In this document: positions 10,715 to 21,223 of the stretch, in pieces
Numbering within the stretch: the first letter of the stretch is position 1
How the letters are laid out: every line of letters starts with the position of its first letter
NCBI GenBank assembly: GCA_003550325.1
Contig: QKWP01000339.1
Location: 228,349-292,348 of the forward strand
DNA: 64,000 bases
Source of the DNA: Gigaspora rosea
Taxonomy: Eukaryota > Glomeromycota > Glomeromycetes > Diversisporales > Gigasporaceae
Reading direction: 5' to 3'
Translations under genes and position numbers: made by a program
Notes under the pieces: generated by a model
Seen by the model: the letters and a program-made list of their open reading frames with translations, nothing else
Told to the model about the DNA's origin: nothing
Database searches by the model: none

Positions 10715-11480
10715 CGTGGACTAATTGTATGTTTTGTAGAATTTTTTTTTTTCTTCCAGCAACTAATGAGATCACTATGATAATACCCAGCGCAGTTTTT
10801 TTTTGAGGTGCCTTCTATCATTTTAAGAAATCTCTAAAGGGGCACCGGTAGCGCCCCCAGAAACTCTTGCATACATATAAAATTGATGATCATATCTATC
10901 AGCTATAATATATCGATTCTATCGATTAGTTATGTTTGACATAATATCTGATAGATATAATGAATAAAAAGATATAAATAAAAGAAATAAAATATACCTA
11001 TGAACTAAGTTATTTACGAGAACTAATAGAACTATGAGTTCTGTTAGTTTTCTTGGTATTTGTATAAGCACGTGAAAGCGTAATGTGATTAATCGACACG
11101 TGACCTATAGTAATAACAGTTTGAACTAAGATAGCTAATATGCTGCAATGGTCCAATTAAATCCGGTAATGCACATGAATGTAATCTCATTGCATCATAT
11201 GCATATGATCTTTTGCCTTCAATCAGTTTCCTTTTGCAGATCGATGACTCTGCTTGTTCCCGAGCTTTTCGATCACGTGATTTAGCAAATTTCTATAAAT
11301 ACATACTGAGTGTTATGACATCACAGAGTTTTGTAACAAACTGTTAATTCCAATGCTGTGTGTTATCACAATAGCTGACAAGTTATGTAATGGCCAATTA
11401 TGGTAGGAATTAAGTTAGTTGATTCCCAACTAATTCAACTACACACCTCAATAGTGATTTTTGTTTTGTCTCTTGCCTCA
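10715..11480. other. Intergenic stretch without recognised features
   Basis: AT-rich sequence. I see no supported gene, RNA or clear repeat. Confidence 0.4.
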
Positions 11481-11483
11481 GAA

Positions 11484-11690
11484 GGCTGTTAACATCACTT
11501 TTCTAGGACTTTCGGGAGGGGGGAAGGGTTAAAATGAAACGAACATATGAAATGAACATATAAAAATGAACAAAAATGGATCAATTTCATTGGTTGATAT
11601 AAATCAGGTGAATGGCGAGAGTCATTCAACGTTTTGATTGGCTGTTCGTTTTCGGGGTGAAGTTAACCAAAAAATTAGCTTCAAACTGCC
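11484..11690. mobile_element. Harbinger-like MITE, copy with internally deleted left end
   Basis: The interior (GAACATATGAAATGAACATA, then CAACGTTTTGATTGGCTGTT) matches the inverse of the 5188 copy. The right end GTTAACCAAAAAATTAGCTT CAAACTGCC is followed by TAA. The left end reads GGCTGTTAACATCAC: the part of the terminal repeat between two GTT triplets is missing. Confidence 0.7.
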
Positions 11691-12119
11691 TAACTATGAA
11701 GAACATATTGGTATTGCCTTTTCTGCTATTGAAAATTAACTCAGCATTTCGCAATTTTTACCCTTATTTTTTTTCTTTTTTTTGCATTAGTTCCATGTCA
11801 CAGAAATTTTTAGTAGTGCATAAAAGGTTGTCATAATTACATGGCGGAACATTTCATGACTACATAGATTGTAATGGTTTATCGTATAATCATTACCTCA
11901 TTTTAGATTAATAATGTGTAACTAGATTTGCGTATTTGGTGACTTCGTCACCAGGTTTTGTAATAAAGTTGTATATGTGTAAAAATGTTTACCGGTATTT
12001 GTTTTTCTTGTGCTGTGTATATTATGTATTGAAGTTTATAAAGAGTTTTTTTTTATATTTGGTTTAAAAGTTATTTGTAGAACTAAATATACATAGCAAT
12101 CGTATAAAAATTCTGTTGA

Positions 12120-12330
12120 CATGGGGTTTTAAACTAATCACAGCACAGGATCAGGTGTAATGTGAATGCGAAATAAAACAGCTGACCTTTTCAAAATTCG
12201 TCCATAACGCAAGATTTGGCTTATAAAACTGCCTTCTACGTCTTAACAAAAACAATTTCTTGCAAAATTTTGCTATATTTAATGCTCTTATTAATATTGT
12301 CTAAATGCTCACCCTTACTCTAATCTCAAA
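12120..12330 (+). repeat. Dispersed module, copy 2
   Basis: Starts AGGATCAGGTGTAATGTGAA near 12148 and carries TTCTTGCAAAATTTTGCTAT near 12258, as in the modules at 825 and 40200. Confidence 0.5.
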
Positions 12331-12584
12331 AGTTAACTTTTTATCAAAAAATGAACGATCTCAGATTTATTTTTGGCAATAGAATATTAACATGTGTCCA
12401 CGAAAATATACGCAGTTTCGCATATTGTTTTGTTTCTCATTTATATTATCATAAAGAACATAAATAGGTATTGTTCATCTGCTATTAAGCAACTAAGCAT
12501 TGTTTTTTTTATTTTATTTTTTTTTATAAAAAAAAAACCACAAATCTTGTGACAAGCTATCCCTAAATATATGACTGTTGTACT

Positions 12585-12695
12585 GACAGTCCACAATTTA
12601 TGTCTGCTATCTCAGCAGGTCAATCAAAGCAACGTTGCATCAGGTCACAATTTATGGCAGCAGGCCAATCAAAACAGCGTTGCATCATTTTTGGG
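12585..12695 (+). repeat. Short tandem duplication with CCAAT-like core
   Basis: Two copies of CACAATTTATG...CAGCAGGTCAATCAAAGCAA (and CGTTGCATCA) lie side by side, about 55 bp each. The core resembles the AGCCAATCAAAACGCT segment in the Harbinger-like MITEs. Confidence 0.5.
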
Positions 12696-13015
12696 GTCGA
12701 TAGAAAAATTAACTCACATCAACTTCTCATGCTTACTAAAATACTATTTATGATATAATTACTAGGGTTGGCATGAATAGAATTCGGAAAATAGAAATCT
12801 GTCCGATGTCCAGTGTCCGAATTGTTCTATCAAAGCAATGGACATTGGACGGGATATATATTGATTACATAAAATTGGAACAAAACTGCGCAAAATGCAT
12901 GGTTGGTATAGGTGTGCAGATTCATATAGTATCAGGTACATTAAAAATCTGTACATATGTACATATTAGCATTAGGGTTAGAATTAGTATAATATTTTAT
13001 AGTTAATTATTGTAC

Positions 13016-13465
13016 TGGTATGGGTTGTGGTAAATAACCCAGTTACACATGGGTTCATATTCCGTGCCAAAGGCATGGGATTTAAATAGGAACCCATAAG
13101 TGTAATGGGTTCGTATTATTTCGCTAACAATCACTTCACCGACATAACATTCTACCAACAAATACTCACCGACAAGTTCATTTTAACGACAGTTTGTTTC
13201 ACCGAAGTTCATTTCACTGACAAGTTTTTTTTTCAAAAAACATCTAACTTTAGCCCTAATTCTACCAAATTCTACCTGACCCTAACGACAATGACCATAA
13301 TTACTTTGTCGGTGAAATGAGCTTCGGTGAAATAAACTGTCGGTAAAATGAACATGTCGGTAAATAATTGTCAGTACAATGTTATGTCGGTGAAATGATT
13401 GTTGATTAATTGATTGCCACCTGTGTGGAACTGGGTTATTCACTACAACCCATACAATAACTATC
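13016..13465. mobile_element. TIR element with 9-bp duplication hosting a foldback
   Basis: The inverted ends contain GGGTTGTGGTAAATAACCCA and its inverse. The 9-bp sequence TTATTGTAC lies directly outside at 13007-13015 and 13466-13474. The interior holds the foldback element at 13126-13403. Confidence 0.55.
13126..13403. mobile_element. Foldback MITE with CACCGACA-type iterons
   Basis: Two arms of about 100 bp pair with each other. Each arm is itself a series of about five spaced motifs of the form TTCACCGACA (left: CACTTCACCGACATAACATT, ACTCACCGACAAG, TAACGACAG, TTTCACCGAAG, TTTCACTGACAAG; right: the same in inverse). The short frames at 13105-13320 and 13282-13545 are by-products of this structure. 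Confidence 0.75.
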
Positions 13466-13714
13466 TTATTGTACAGTGTCTGACATAACAATCCCGTGCC
13501 AATAAGTAAATGAAAAAAGCATGGGTTGTCAATAAGACCCTGCAATTGGGTTTTAAAATCAGACTATTAGATTAGCTATCAAAATACTTGATTGGTCATT
13601 AGCACTGGATGCAATATTATCGGACATTGTTCAATCCCAACTGTAACTGCGTCTTATCAGACACTGGACATCACATAGGACGCCCAATAAATTTAATTAT
13701 TGTACACTTCTTAT

Positions 13715-13846
13715 GCACCTAGCTATTTTCATGCATGTTATTGGGTCAATTCTAATACATGATACACAAACTTTGTTCACCAGGTGAACAAAATTGCATA
13801 TCATGTTTAGAAATGATCCAATAAGATGCAGGAAATGGCTAGGTGC
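13715..13846. mobile_element. Hairpin MITE, 132 bp
   Basis: The left arm GCACCTAGCTATTTTCATGC pairs with GCAGGAAATGGCTAGGTGC at the right, and pairing extends to the centre TTCACCAGGTGAA. TTA stands close to both ends, which would fit a 3-bp duplication. Confidence 0.7.
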
Positions 13847-13870
13847 TTACGTCAGAAATCTACAATAATG

Positions 13871-14016
13871 TAGTTATTGGGTCATATTGTTAAAGATAAT
13901 TGCTAATTTCTTTACAGCAGACACAGCATTATGACGTGCTCTTTGGTCACATCGTAAGCACAGTGTCCTAGTAAATAATCAGTTATCGTTATCATCAACA
14001 ATATGACCAATAACTA
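13871..14016. mobile_element. TA-flanked MITE (Tc1/mariner type)
   Basis: Ends TAGTTATTGGGTCATATTGT and the inverse of ACAATATGACCAATAACTA give TA on both sides. The interior is non-coding. Confidence 0.65.
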
Positions 14017-14070
14017 TAAATTATCCAGTAGTTACTATTGATCATGTTACCCATATTAATACTATATCGG

Positions 14071-14460
14071 TGTGAAATCGGAAAATGTGACCTGATGGCA
14101 GGCACGTGCCCTCGTGACCACAGGTACATCCTAATGTGGGGTTACCGGCCAGATAAGCCGGATATTACAGATCTATAAAACATACATATATACATATATA
14201 CCACATATACTCGACACAAAACTTGTCTTTATTAGAAAAATAAAAGTACATATAACCCGAGACATAATAAAAACTTATACATTCGTTGTTCTAATATAAA
14301 CCCAAGTATTTTACATAAACTATCCCGCAACTCTGCCTAACCACTTAGCCAAATCTAACACGCCTCCTTTCGACCCCAAATTGATCCATTAACAGTTGAA
14401 CGAAACTGAACTTGTGATTTTCTTGATTGACCCGCCGGCATACTGATTTTAGAGTTGTCA
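14071..14460 (+). repeat. 5' LTR of Ty3-1, with an internal deletion
   Basis: Runs from TGTGAAATCGG to GAGTTGTCA and matches the 3' LTR with few differences. It lacks about 203 bp present in the 3' copy between CAGATCT and ATAAAACATAC. The missing part includes the ATAAATAAAGG promoter-like box. Confidence 0.9.
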
Positions 14461-14463
14461 TTT

Positions 14464-14481
14464 TGGTGGTGACTGTGAGAT
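14464..14481 (+). promoter_or_regulatory. Candidate tRNA primer-binding site of Ty3-1
   Basis: TGGTGGTGACTGTGAGAT starts four bases after the 5' LTR. A TGG start is what pairs with the CCA end of a tRNA; the tRNA cannot be named from sequence alone. Confidence 0.45.
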
Positions 14482-14591
14482 CCGAAAATCCATGAAATAT
14501 CGATAACTTACAATACAAGAAAAATTGCGAGTTAGTAGCTAGAAATCGAAACCCAGAAGTAGTACATAAAAAAGGATACATCTGGAAGAAG

Positions 14592-15489
14592 ATGAACAAG
14601 GACCAGTTAAGAGAACTACTAGAAGGTTTGACCACCTCTTTTGCCAAAGTCTCCAATACCATCGCCAATACTAAGAAAGAACTGGAAAATAAGAGAGAGT
14701 TGACGCATGTGAAGGTTGATTCCTTTCACGGAAGTGATGATGAGGACCCAATAGAATGGTTGGAAGCATTCGAAAGAGCCGCAGCCGTGAATAATTGGAC
14801 GGAAAGAAGGATGCTAAAGATTGCCTCCGGCTATTTGAGGGACCTTGCCGCAGATTAGTATAAAGAAAAAGGGACGACCTAACACAATGGAAAAATGATG
14901 AAGAGGAAGAATCCAGTTTCTACCACAATTTATCAACTTTTTCGCAACCCCCGAGCAATGACATGGGTGGCAAATCGAGCTGCAAGAACTCAAGCAGCTG
15001 AAGCACAAGAAAGTCAATGTGTACGCCACCAAGTTTAAAAAGCTATTGAAACAGGTTGACCTGTATAATAAAATACCCGACCTGTATATAATTAGGATGT
15101 TTTTATCAGGACTAAGGGGAAAAGCAGCTACTTTTGTAACCGTTGCTGAACCAAAAGACCTAGATGAAGCTATCACTAAGGCAATAAAAGTAGAAGCTGG
15201 TGAATACTATAGCAAGCAAACAAATGAGAAAAGCCACCAGAAGAAAGTTGAAGAAGAATTAGGGAATTTGTCACAGAAGATAGAACAAATCGCTCTAAAC
15301 TACGCTGCATCGACTTCGAACCGGCCCAAGGTCCCCGTTGATGACGATTGATGCCGGAGTGCACGTGACGGTGAAAAGCGTCGAAACTACTGGCCGGGAG
15401 ATTCACGAAAGGATAGGACCAGAGAACCTAAAAGAGACATCACCTATTTCAGATGTGGGGAAATAGGTCATATTGCTCGTAATTGCTAA
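14592..15489 (+). pseudogene. gag: Ty3-1 gag (capsid and zinc knuckle)
   Basis: The first segment (14592-14858) carries the Gypsy capsid signature DPIEWLEAFERAAAVNNW; it ends at a TAG where a tryptophan is expected. After a shift the frame resumes at about 15019 (FLSGLRGKAATFVTVAEP, then a coiled Lys/Glu-rich part) and is cut by TGA at 15350. The nucleocapsid knuckle at 15439-15486 reads YFRCGEIGHIARNC: the first cysteine of the CCHC motif is tyrosine. Gag packages the RNA in the cytoplasmic particle (family knowledge). Confidence 0.85.
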
Positions 15490-15912
15490 TCAGAAAGAAA
15501 GCAGAAGAGGGACCCGAAGAACATCAAAGCACCAACTACGTGGTGTGGGTCGATCCATATGACAATAATCAAGAAACCTAGGATGAAGCAGAAATATATG
15601 CACTTGGTAAAAAGCGACCTCAACCCTATCCCAGCAATAATAATCGAGAAAAGAGAATTCAAACCCAACCGTGGGGACCTGGGAAAATCGACTAAGAGGT
15701 CGAGACAGAGAAAACGAACTGCCCCTGATCAGCATGAGAGGGAAACCCGACCTGATGGAAGAAGTGTACGGTCCCATGAAAAGACCTAGGAGAAAAAGAT
15801 AACCGTCAGTTATCGACCAGCTGGCCCCGTATAATGTAGCAGAGGATATATTAAACCTACCGGCAAGTGCATCGATTGGACAAATGCTCCAGTACCCAAT
15901 CAACGCCGAAAC

Positions 15913-16395
15913 TTGGCCAAAGTTCTACACCAACCCCTATCTCCGACCCAAGATGGTGATTACCAGGAAGCCACCCATATAAAGGCAGAGGAAGCAAAGC
16001 GAACTACCGCCGCACGATGTTATGTGCGAATTAAGGGAAATCCTGTAGTAGCCGTGCTGGACTCCAGAGCTGCAGTCAGCATTATGACGAAAAAGTTAAT
16101 GGATAAATTGGAATTGAGGATCCAAAAAAATCATCGACCATTGTAGTCATCGCAACCAGAGCCAAAACCCGAGCCTTGGGAAAAATTAACAATCTAGAAA
16201 TAGTAATCCAGGACGCTATAATACCAAGTACCTTCCAAGTCATTGAATCCTCGGACAAAACCTTATTCTTGCGGACCAATAGGTTCCTAAAGGCCCAAGC
16301 ACAATACACTTCGATGAGCGGCAGTTGTACCTAAAGCACCAAGGTCAGACGGTTGAAGTACCCATCTCCCACACCGGCAACAATGATCTCTGATC
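15913..16395 (+). pseudogene. Ty3-1 aspartic protease
   Basis: The retropepsin active-site strand reads AVLDSRAAVSIM at about 16051-16086: the expected Asp-Ser-Gly-Ala has Arg for Gly (codon 16066-16068, AGA). A shift in the A-run near 16127 moves the rest to another frame (AKTRALGKINNLEIVIQDAI, then a C-terminal DERQLYLKHQGQTVEVP). The protease would release Gag and Pol parts; here it must be inactive. Confidence 0.8.
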
Positions 16396-16396
16396 T

Positions 16397-17420
16397 ATGG
16401 GGCCAAAACACGTAGAGGTAGGAAGTGATAGAGGTGACACCTTTGATGAATTCACCTACGAGGAAGAAATGTTAGACGAAATCAAGAGTTACCATACTGA
16501 AGAGTCAGCTACAGAAGAAATGAGGTTGTATGACAACCCTAGGGCAGATATAGAAAGTCCTACCATATACCTGACTGTAATAGAAGAGTCCCTGACCCAA
16601 ATCCAAGAATCCCCGGGACGAACCATCGACGAGTATTTCGACGAGTTGATCCAAGAAACTGACCTAAACGAGACCGAGAGAGAGCAGGCAAGGGAATTCT
16701 TTCAAGAAGAAAAAGGACTATTTGCCCAAAACACAAAGGAATTGGGAGAAACGTCTGTACTAACCCACCATATCGATACCGAAGATGCTAAACCTGTGAA
16801 ACAGTACCTGTACCGTCACGCCCTCAGTAAAAAAAATTTGTGGAAATAGAATTAAAGGAAATGGAAGAAAGAGGATTAATTCGTCGGTCTGATAGCCTCT
16901 GGGCTTCCCCTATCGTAATCTTACCTAAGAAAGGAGGAAAATTAAGGTTATGCATAGATTATCGGAAGCTGAACGCTGTGACAAGAAAAGACACTTACCC
17001 ACTTCCCTTTATTGACTACTTACTCAAAAAATTTCGGAATGCGAAATGGTTTTCGAGTCTAGACCTAAAGAGCGGGTACTGGCAAGTGAGGATAAACGAG
17101 AAAGACCGGAAAAGACCGCTTTCGTAACCAAGGCAGGACTGTTCGAATTCAACGGCGTGCCATTTGGTTTGTGCAATGCCCCCGCCACTTTCCAAAGGCT
17201 GATGGACAAAGTCTTGGCTGAGTACTTGGGAAAATTTGCCATAGTATATATCGACGATATCAACGTATACTCGAGGACTTTCCCAGAGCACTTAGAGCAC
17301 CTACGAAAAATATTCAAGATGTTAGAAGAAGCAGGGTTAAAAATAATTATGGAAAAATGTAAATTTTTTCAGATGGAGATACATTTTCTAGGGCATGTGG
17401 TTGGCCGGAGCAGAATCTGA
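16397..17420 (+). pseudogene. pol: Ty3-1 reverse transcriptase
   Basis: An acidic linker (from 16397) leads into the RT: PVKQYLYRHALS, ERGLIRRSDSLWASPIVIL, LRLCIDYRKLNAVT, FSSLDLKSGYWQVRI, FGLCNAPATFQRLMD and the catalytic YIDD at 17247-17258, all expected blocks. Frames change at about 16835 and 17110, and the thumb ends at TGA 17418-17420. All three catalytic aspartates appear kept, unlike in the second element. Confidence 0.9.
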
Positions 17421-18028
17421 CCTGACGAAGCCAAAGTAGAAAAAGTTCGAACTTTCCCTATACCAAGAACCGTCAAACAGCTAAGAGCATTCCTAGGTTT
17501 GGCTTCCTATTACCGAAGATTTATCCACGGGTTCGCTTCTATAGCCTGACCCTTACACAAGCTACTACAGAAGGATGAGAGATATGAGTGGGTTCAAGAC
17601 CAGAATAATGCCTTTGAGCTCTAAAGACTCACCTGAACACCGCTCCAATACTCCGGTACCCTGACTTCGATAGGACCTTCTACCTCTATACCGATGCATC
17701 CGGCACAGGGTTGGGCGCAGTCTTGATCCAAAAAGGGGAAAATAAAAAGAAGTATGTTATCTCCTATGCAAGTCAGAGCCTAACACAAGCTGAAAGAAAC
17801 TACTCCACCACCGAGCAGGAGTGCCTTGCGGTAATTTGGGCCATCAAGCACTACTATCACTACTTCAGGTTTAAACCGTTTGTGGTAGTGACAGATCACT
17901 CGGCACTAAAATGGCTACAGACCTCCAAGTTGAAAAGCAGAAGAGCTCGATGGATCCTCTAGTTACAACCTTACAACTACTTAATCAAACATCGCTCCAA
18001 GAGAACCCATAGTAACGCTGACGCCCTT
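17421..18028 (+). pseudogene. pol: Ty3-1 RT connection and RNase H
   Basis: After the stop the frame continues with LRAFLGLASYYRRFIHGFA, an in-frame TGA before PLHKLLQ, then RNase H blocks: LYTDASGTGLGAVL, YASQSLTQAERNYSTTEQEC, LAVIWAIKHY and VVTDHSALKWL. The open part is 17711-17962, ended by a TAG where glutamine is usual. RNase H degrades the RNA strand during reverse transcription (family knowledge). Confidence 0.9.
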
Positions 18029-19105
18029 TTGAGAAGACCAGACACAGCAGGTGAAAAAGAAGAAATGGCAACAGAAAAGGACAAGCAAATAAGAAAAGGT
18101 AAAACCTACTGGGAGTGGCTCAAGGCTTTCATCAACTACGAAGAAACTGAAGATCGACCACCACAGGAAATTGGTCACGTGGTCGAAGTGTACTGGCTGG
18201 GTGACCTACAAGAGACAGAAAAAGAATGGGACGAGTATGAAAACTCCAAAGAAGAGAGTAACGATGGATGGTACCTCTGTAATCCTAACCTGCACGCCAA
18301 GGAAGCCTGGTGGAACATGAGAGAAGAAGAAGAAGAGGAAGATTCTGATTGGGACGAAGAGCAAGGAAGCACAGAAAGAGAATACATGGAACTGGTGCAG
18401 TACCTATCTGATGACAAAATAGACTGGGAAGAGTACTATTGGGAGGAGTATTACTGGGACGAGCATGGGCGAAAAGAACAGGAGTATATGGAGTTAATAC
18501 AAGACTATTATTTCGAAATACGAAGATTTAAAAACCCATACAATGACTCCAGTACTGACATCACGTGGACACCCCGAGACCCAGGCCACGACCATATGAC
18601 TCCGGACGAAGTATACGAGGTAAATGACCACTGGGAGATAGAAGCTGAAGAAAGATTCTTGACTGCCCCCTCGGACCACATCACGAGAGGAAATGGGTGG
18701 TATGAGAAAGAGGAATTTGAGGTGTATTTGGCTCTCTCATCCACCGAAACTGACCCACACGAAGCCAGTGATGCACCTCCAGACCCAACTCTGACCCAAA
18801 ACAACGTTGTGAAAGACCAGAGCAATATTAGTCGAAGCCCCATCCTCGATGAAGAATTCTTTAGAAGGATGGAGTATCAAGATCTAATTATGGATGTGGT
18901 GATGAAGTCTGGTGTTGGACATGCATGGTATGGAAACGACTAGGAGACCGGTGGTGACAGGCCCAATGTTGAACCAGAGACATCGCAGCAAGTGGGAGGC
19001 ACAGGATACTTGATCGAAGAAGCCTTGAGACCCGTATACGAAAAAGTACTAGAAGACTTGGCAGGAGAAGTGGACTGGGATGATGATGGAAAACTAGAAA
19101 AATAG
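18029..19105 (+). CDS. Acidic, Trp/Tyr-rich ORF between RNase H and integrase of Ty3-1
   Basis: This is the longest unbroken frame of the element: 304 codons to TAG at 18943, and in phase about 53 more codons to 19105. The protein is strongly acidic, with a run of glutamates (REEEEEEDSDWDEE) and a repeated aromatic-acidic segment (DWEEYYWEEYYWDEHGRKEQ). YMELVQYL and YMELIQDYY flank it, suggesting an internal duplication. No catalytic motif is recognised. It follows the pol frame after RRPDTAG, so it may be a Pol segment or a separate protein. Most Gypsy elements have only a short tether there. Confidence 0.6.
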
Positions 19106-19360
19106 ATAATAGTAGTTAAATGACAGTAGTAGTAAAAAAAACGTATACAGTCCTAACACAATACGGACGGTTAGAATGAGGTGGAGTGAGTAGTAGAGCT
19201 CTATCTAAAAATAATTACAATATATTAGACATAAACAATCATAAAAGTAAAAAGCCACGACCAAGAATACTTACCCAAGGAAAGGCCACGAAGTCACCCA
19301 AAATCTGACTATAAACTCAATCCAGTCCAGGTTGTCGGTGCCCTGGCCAAAAGCAAGCGA
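19106..19360 (+). other. Ty3-1 non-coding gap before integrase
   Basis: Stops in all forward frames and AGTAGTAGT-type simple sequence. No domain is seen until the integrase N-terminus. Confidence 0.4.
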
Positions 19361-19369
19361 AGAATTATT

Positions 19370-20640
19370 ACTACCTCCTCTAAGAAAGCTCGAAACTACC
19401 ATAGAAGAGAGTCTTTACAACCAAATAAAGAAGTACTTATTACACCACTATTTTATGCCAACCTTGGATTCCTCAGAGGAAAGAAAATCGTACATCAAAG
19501 CAAAGACCTAATAGTCAAAGAAGGAATTCTATATAGACCGGAAAAGCGAAACCCAGAGAAATTGATCAGAATCACTCGAAAATTGAAAGTGGAACCTATA
19601 CTGTTCCTAACCCATAAGCACCCCCTGGGAGGCCATTTCAATAACCGTAGGATGTTCGAAAAGATATGGGAAATCTATTACTGGTCCTATCAATTTGAAG
19701 ATATTAGCAACTACGTCAAAACCTGTGACCAATGCCAAAGGCAGGGCAAGAACAAACACAAGGGACCTTACATCCCATACCTGTAACCGCGCCGTTCCAC
19801 TAGGTCAGAATCGACATAGTAGACCCACTAACTATTACTCACTGCTATATTGTCATTGCCACTGACTATATGCGAAGTGGCCAGAAGCACGAGCTATTGA
19901 AGCAGCTGACACCCAAACCGTAGCTGATTTCATTTTCAACGACATCATATGCTGCCACGGGTGCCCAGATAAGATACTATCAGACCGAGGTCGACATTTC
20001 TTAAATCACCTGGTGGGCGAGTTGTTAGAAAAGTTTCGAATTCGACATCTAAAATCCACCCTGTATCACCCTCAAACTAACGGGTTAGTTAAAAGGTTCA
20101 ACAAGACATTATGTGAAGCAATAGCCAAGTCAATAAAATATATCACCGAGTGGGACTTGGTAATTCCAGCAATATTATTTGTGTACCGTACCTCCAAGCA
20201 TTCGGTCACAAAATTTACGCCGTTTTACCTATGCACGGCCGTGAAGCTTGACAACCTATTCAACCAAAGGGAGTGGGAAAGTTAGAAACAATAATGGAAA
20301 GAACGGCAACCCTACTCGAACATTTACCCAGGGTTCAAAACGAAACAGTCGTACGGGTACATAACGTGCAACATAAGTGAAAATAAAAATTTGATAAGAA
20401 AATTAGATCATATCCAGATTTATTCATTGGAGATAAAGTATTGTTATACAATGCTGCAAGTGACAGTTATAGGAGCGGGAAACTAGAACCAAAATGGAAG
20501 GGCCCCTACTATGTGCATGATAAGCTGCCTAATGAGGTATATAAATTATGCACACTACGTGGGGAAGTTTTAGTGGTGCCGATCAATTTATGATTGTTGA
20601 AGAAATACCACGAGACCACTACGAACTAGGTCGATTAAAA
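19370..20640 (+). pseudogene. pol: Ty3-1 integrase with C-terminal domain
   Basis: The HHCC zinc-binding region is readable (THKHPLGGHF, then TCDQCQRQGK at about 19717-19746). The DDE core follows in shifting frames: a first Asp in a degraded GIDIVDPLTIT-like stretch, LSDRGRHFL with the second Asp, and NGLVKRFNKTL, where the catalytic Glu is Lys (AAA at 20091-20093). Downstream is the conserved tail PDLFIGDKVLLYNAA and SGKLEPKWKGPYYVHDKL. With Glu lost and frames broken it cannot integrate. Confidence 0.85.
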
Positions 20641-20792
20641 TCGTATAAAAAAAAAAAAAAAACTGGTATCTACGGGAAGAAAATTTGAAGAAAAGAACTA
20701 AAGCGGTAATGTGAGAAAGAAAAGAAATCGACAACTAAATACGATAAATAGAGACCGAAAGTGTAGGAGAAAAAGCTAAGGTCAATTCCAAA

Positions 20793-21223
20793 ATGCCGAT
20801 CACCTATACAGAATTACTCAATGACATCACCAACCTCGACCCCATTGCCAACACCACCCATGTGACTCCGCCCTACTCTACCACCGATGATCTATCCACA
20901 AAGGTACAGGTGACCTATGCCTGTATAAAACAGGCCATTCGCTCAGAAAATAGGACCCATGTCCTAGGTTATGGATACCATTTGGGGATGCTCTACGCCT
21001 CGGCTACCCCAGAACAATTATTTTCGCCCAGCGCCTTACCTCGAGATACTACTACTCGACCTTGGTACGAATTTTCGATGTATTCAGCAAGTTCGGTGTA
21101 GATCAGGTGTACCGAACCAAGAAAGTGAAGTTTGCAAACTTCAGCAAATTAAGCTCCGAGGACGTCAAGAAGCTGACTGATGATAGTTCGTGGAACTCAC
21201 CCCCAAGTGGGGGAGAAATGTGA
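20793..21223 (+). pseudogene. Extra 3' ORF of Ty3-1 (ORF3)
   Basis: After pol an ATG at 20793 opens 102 codons (MPITYTELLNDITNLDPIAN, later TYACIKQAIRSENRTHVLGY). A shift near 21065 moves the rest (IFDVFSKFGVDQVYRTKKVK, then LSSEDVKKLTDDSSW) into another frame that ends SPPSGGEM-stop. That stop is the TGA inside the first bases of the 3' LTR, so the ORF reads through the polypurine tract. No domain is recognised and no signal peptide or membrane segment is visible, so an env-like role is not supported. Confidence 0.65.
21205..21218 (+). promoter_or_regulatory. Polypurine tract of Ty3-1
   Basis: AAGTGGGGGAGAAA lies directly before the 3' LTR (TGTGAAATC). It is the expected plus-strand primer and doubles as the end of ORF3. 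Confidence 0.8.

Noticed and set aside
13105-13545. Two short frames on opposite strands
   Set aside because: Both translate the arms of the foldback element with CACCGACA motifs.
18175-18843. Several minus-strand frames of 61-111 codons, rich in Ser
   Set aside because: They are shadows of the acidic plus-strand ORF (GAA/GAG and TAC codons read as Ser, Phe and Val on the other strand).
20793-21223. ORF3 of Ty3-1 as an envelope gene
   Set aside because: There is no signal peptide, no membrane anchor and no fusion-peptide-like region.
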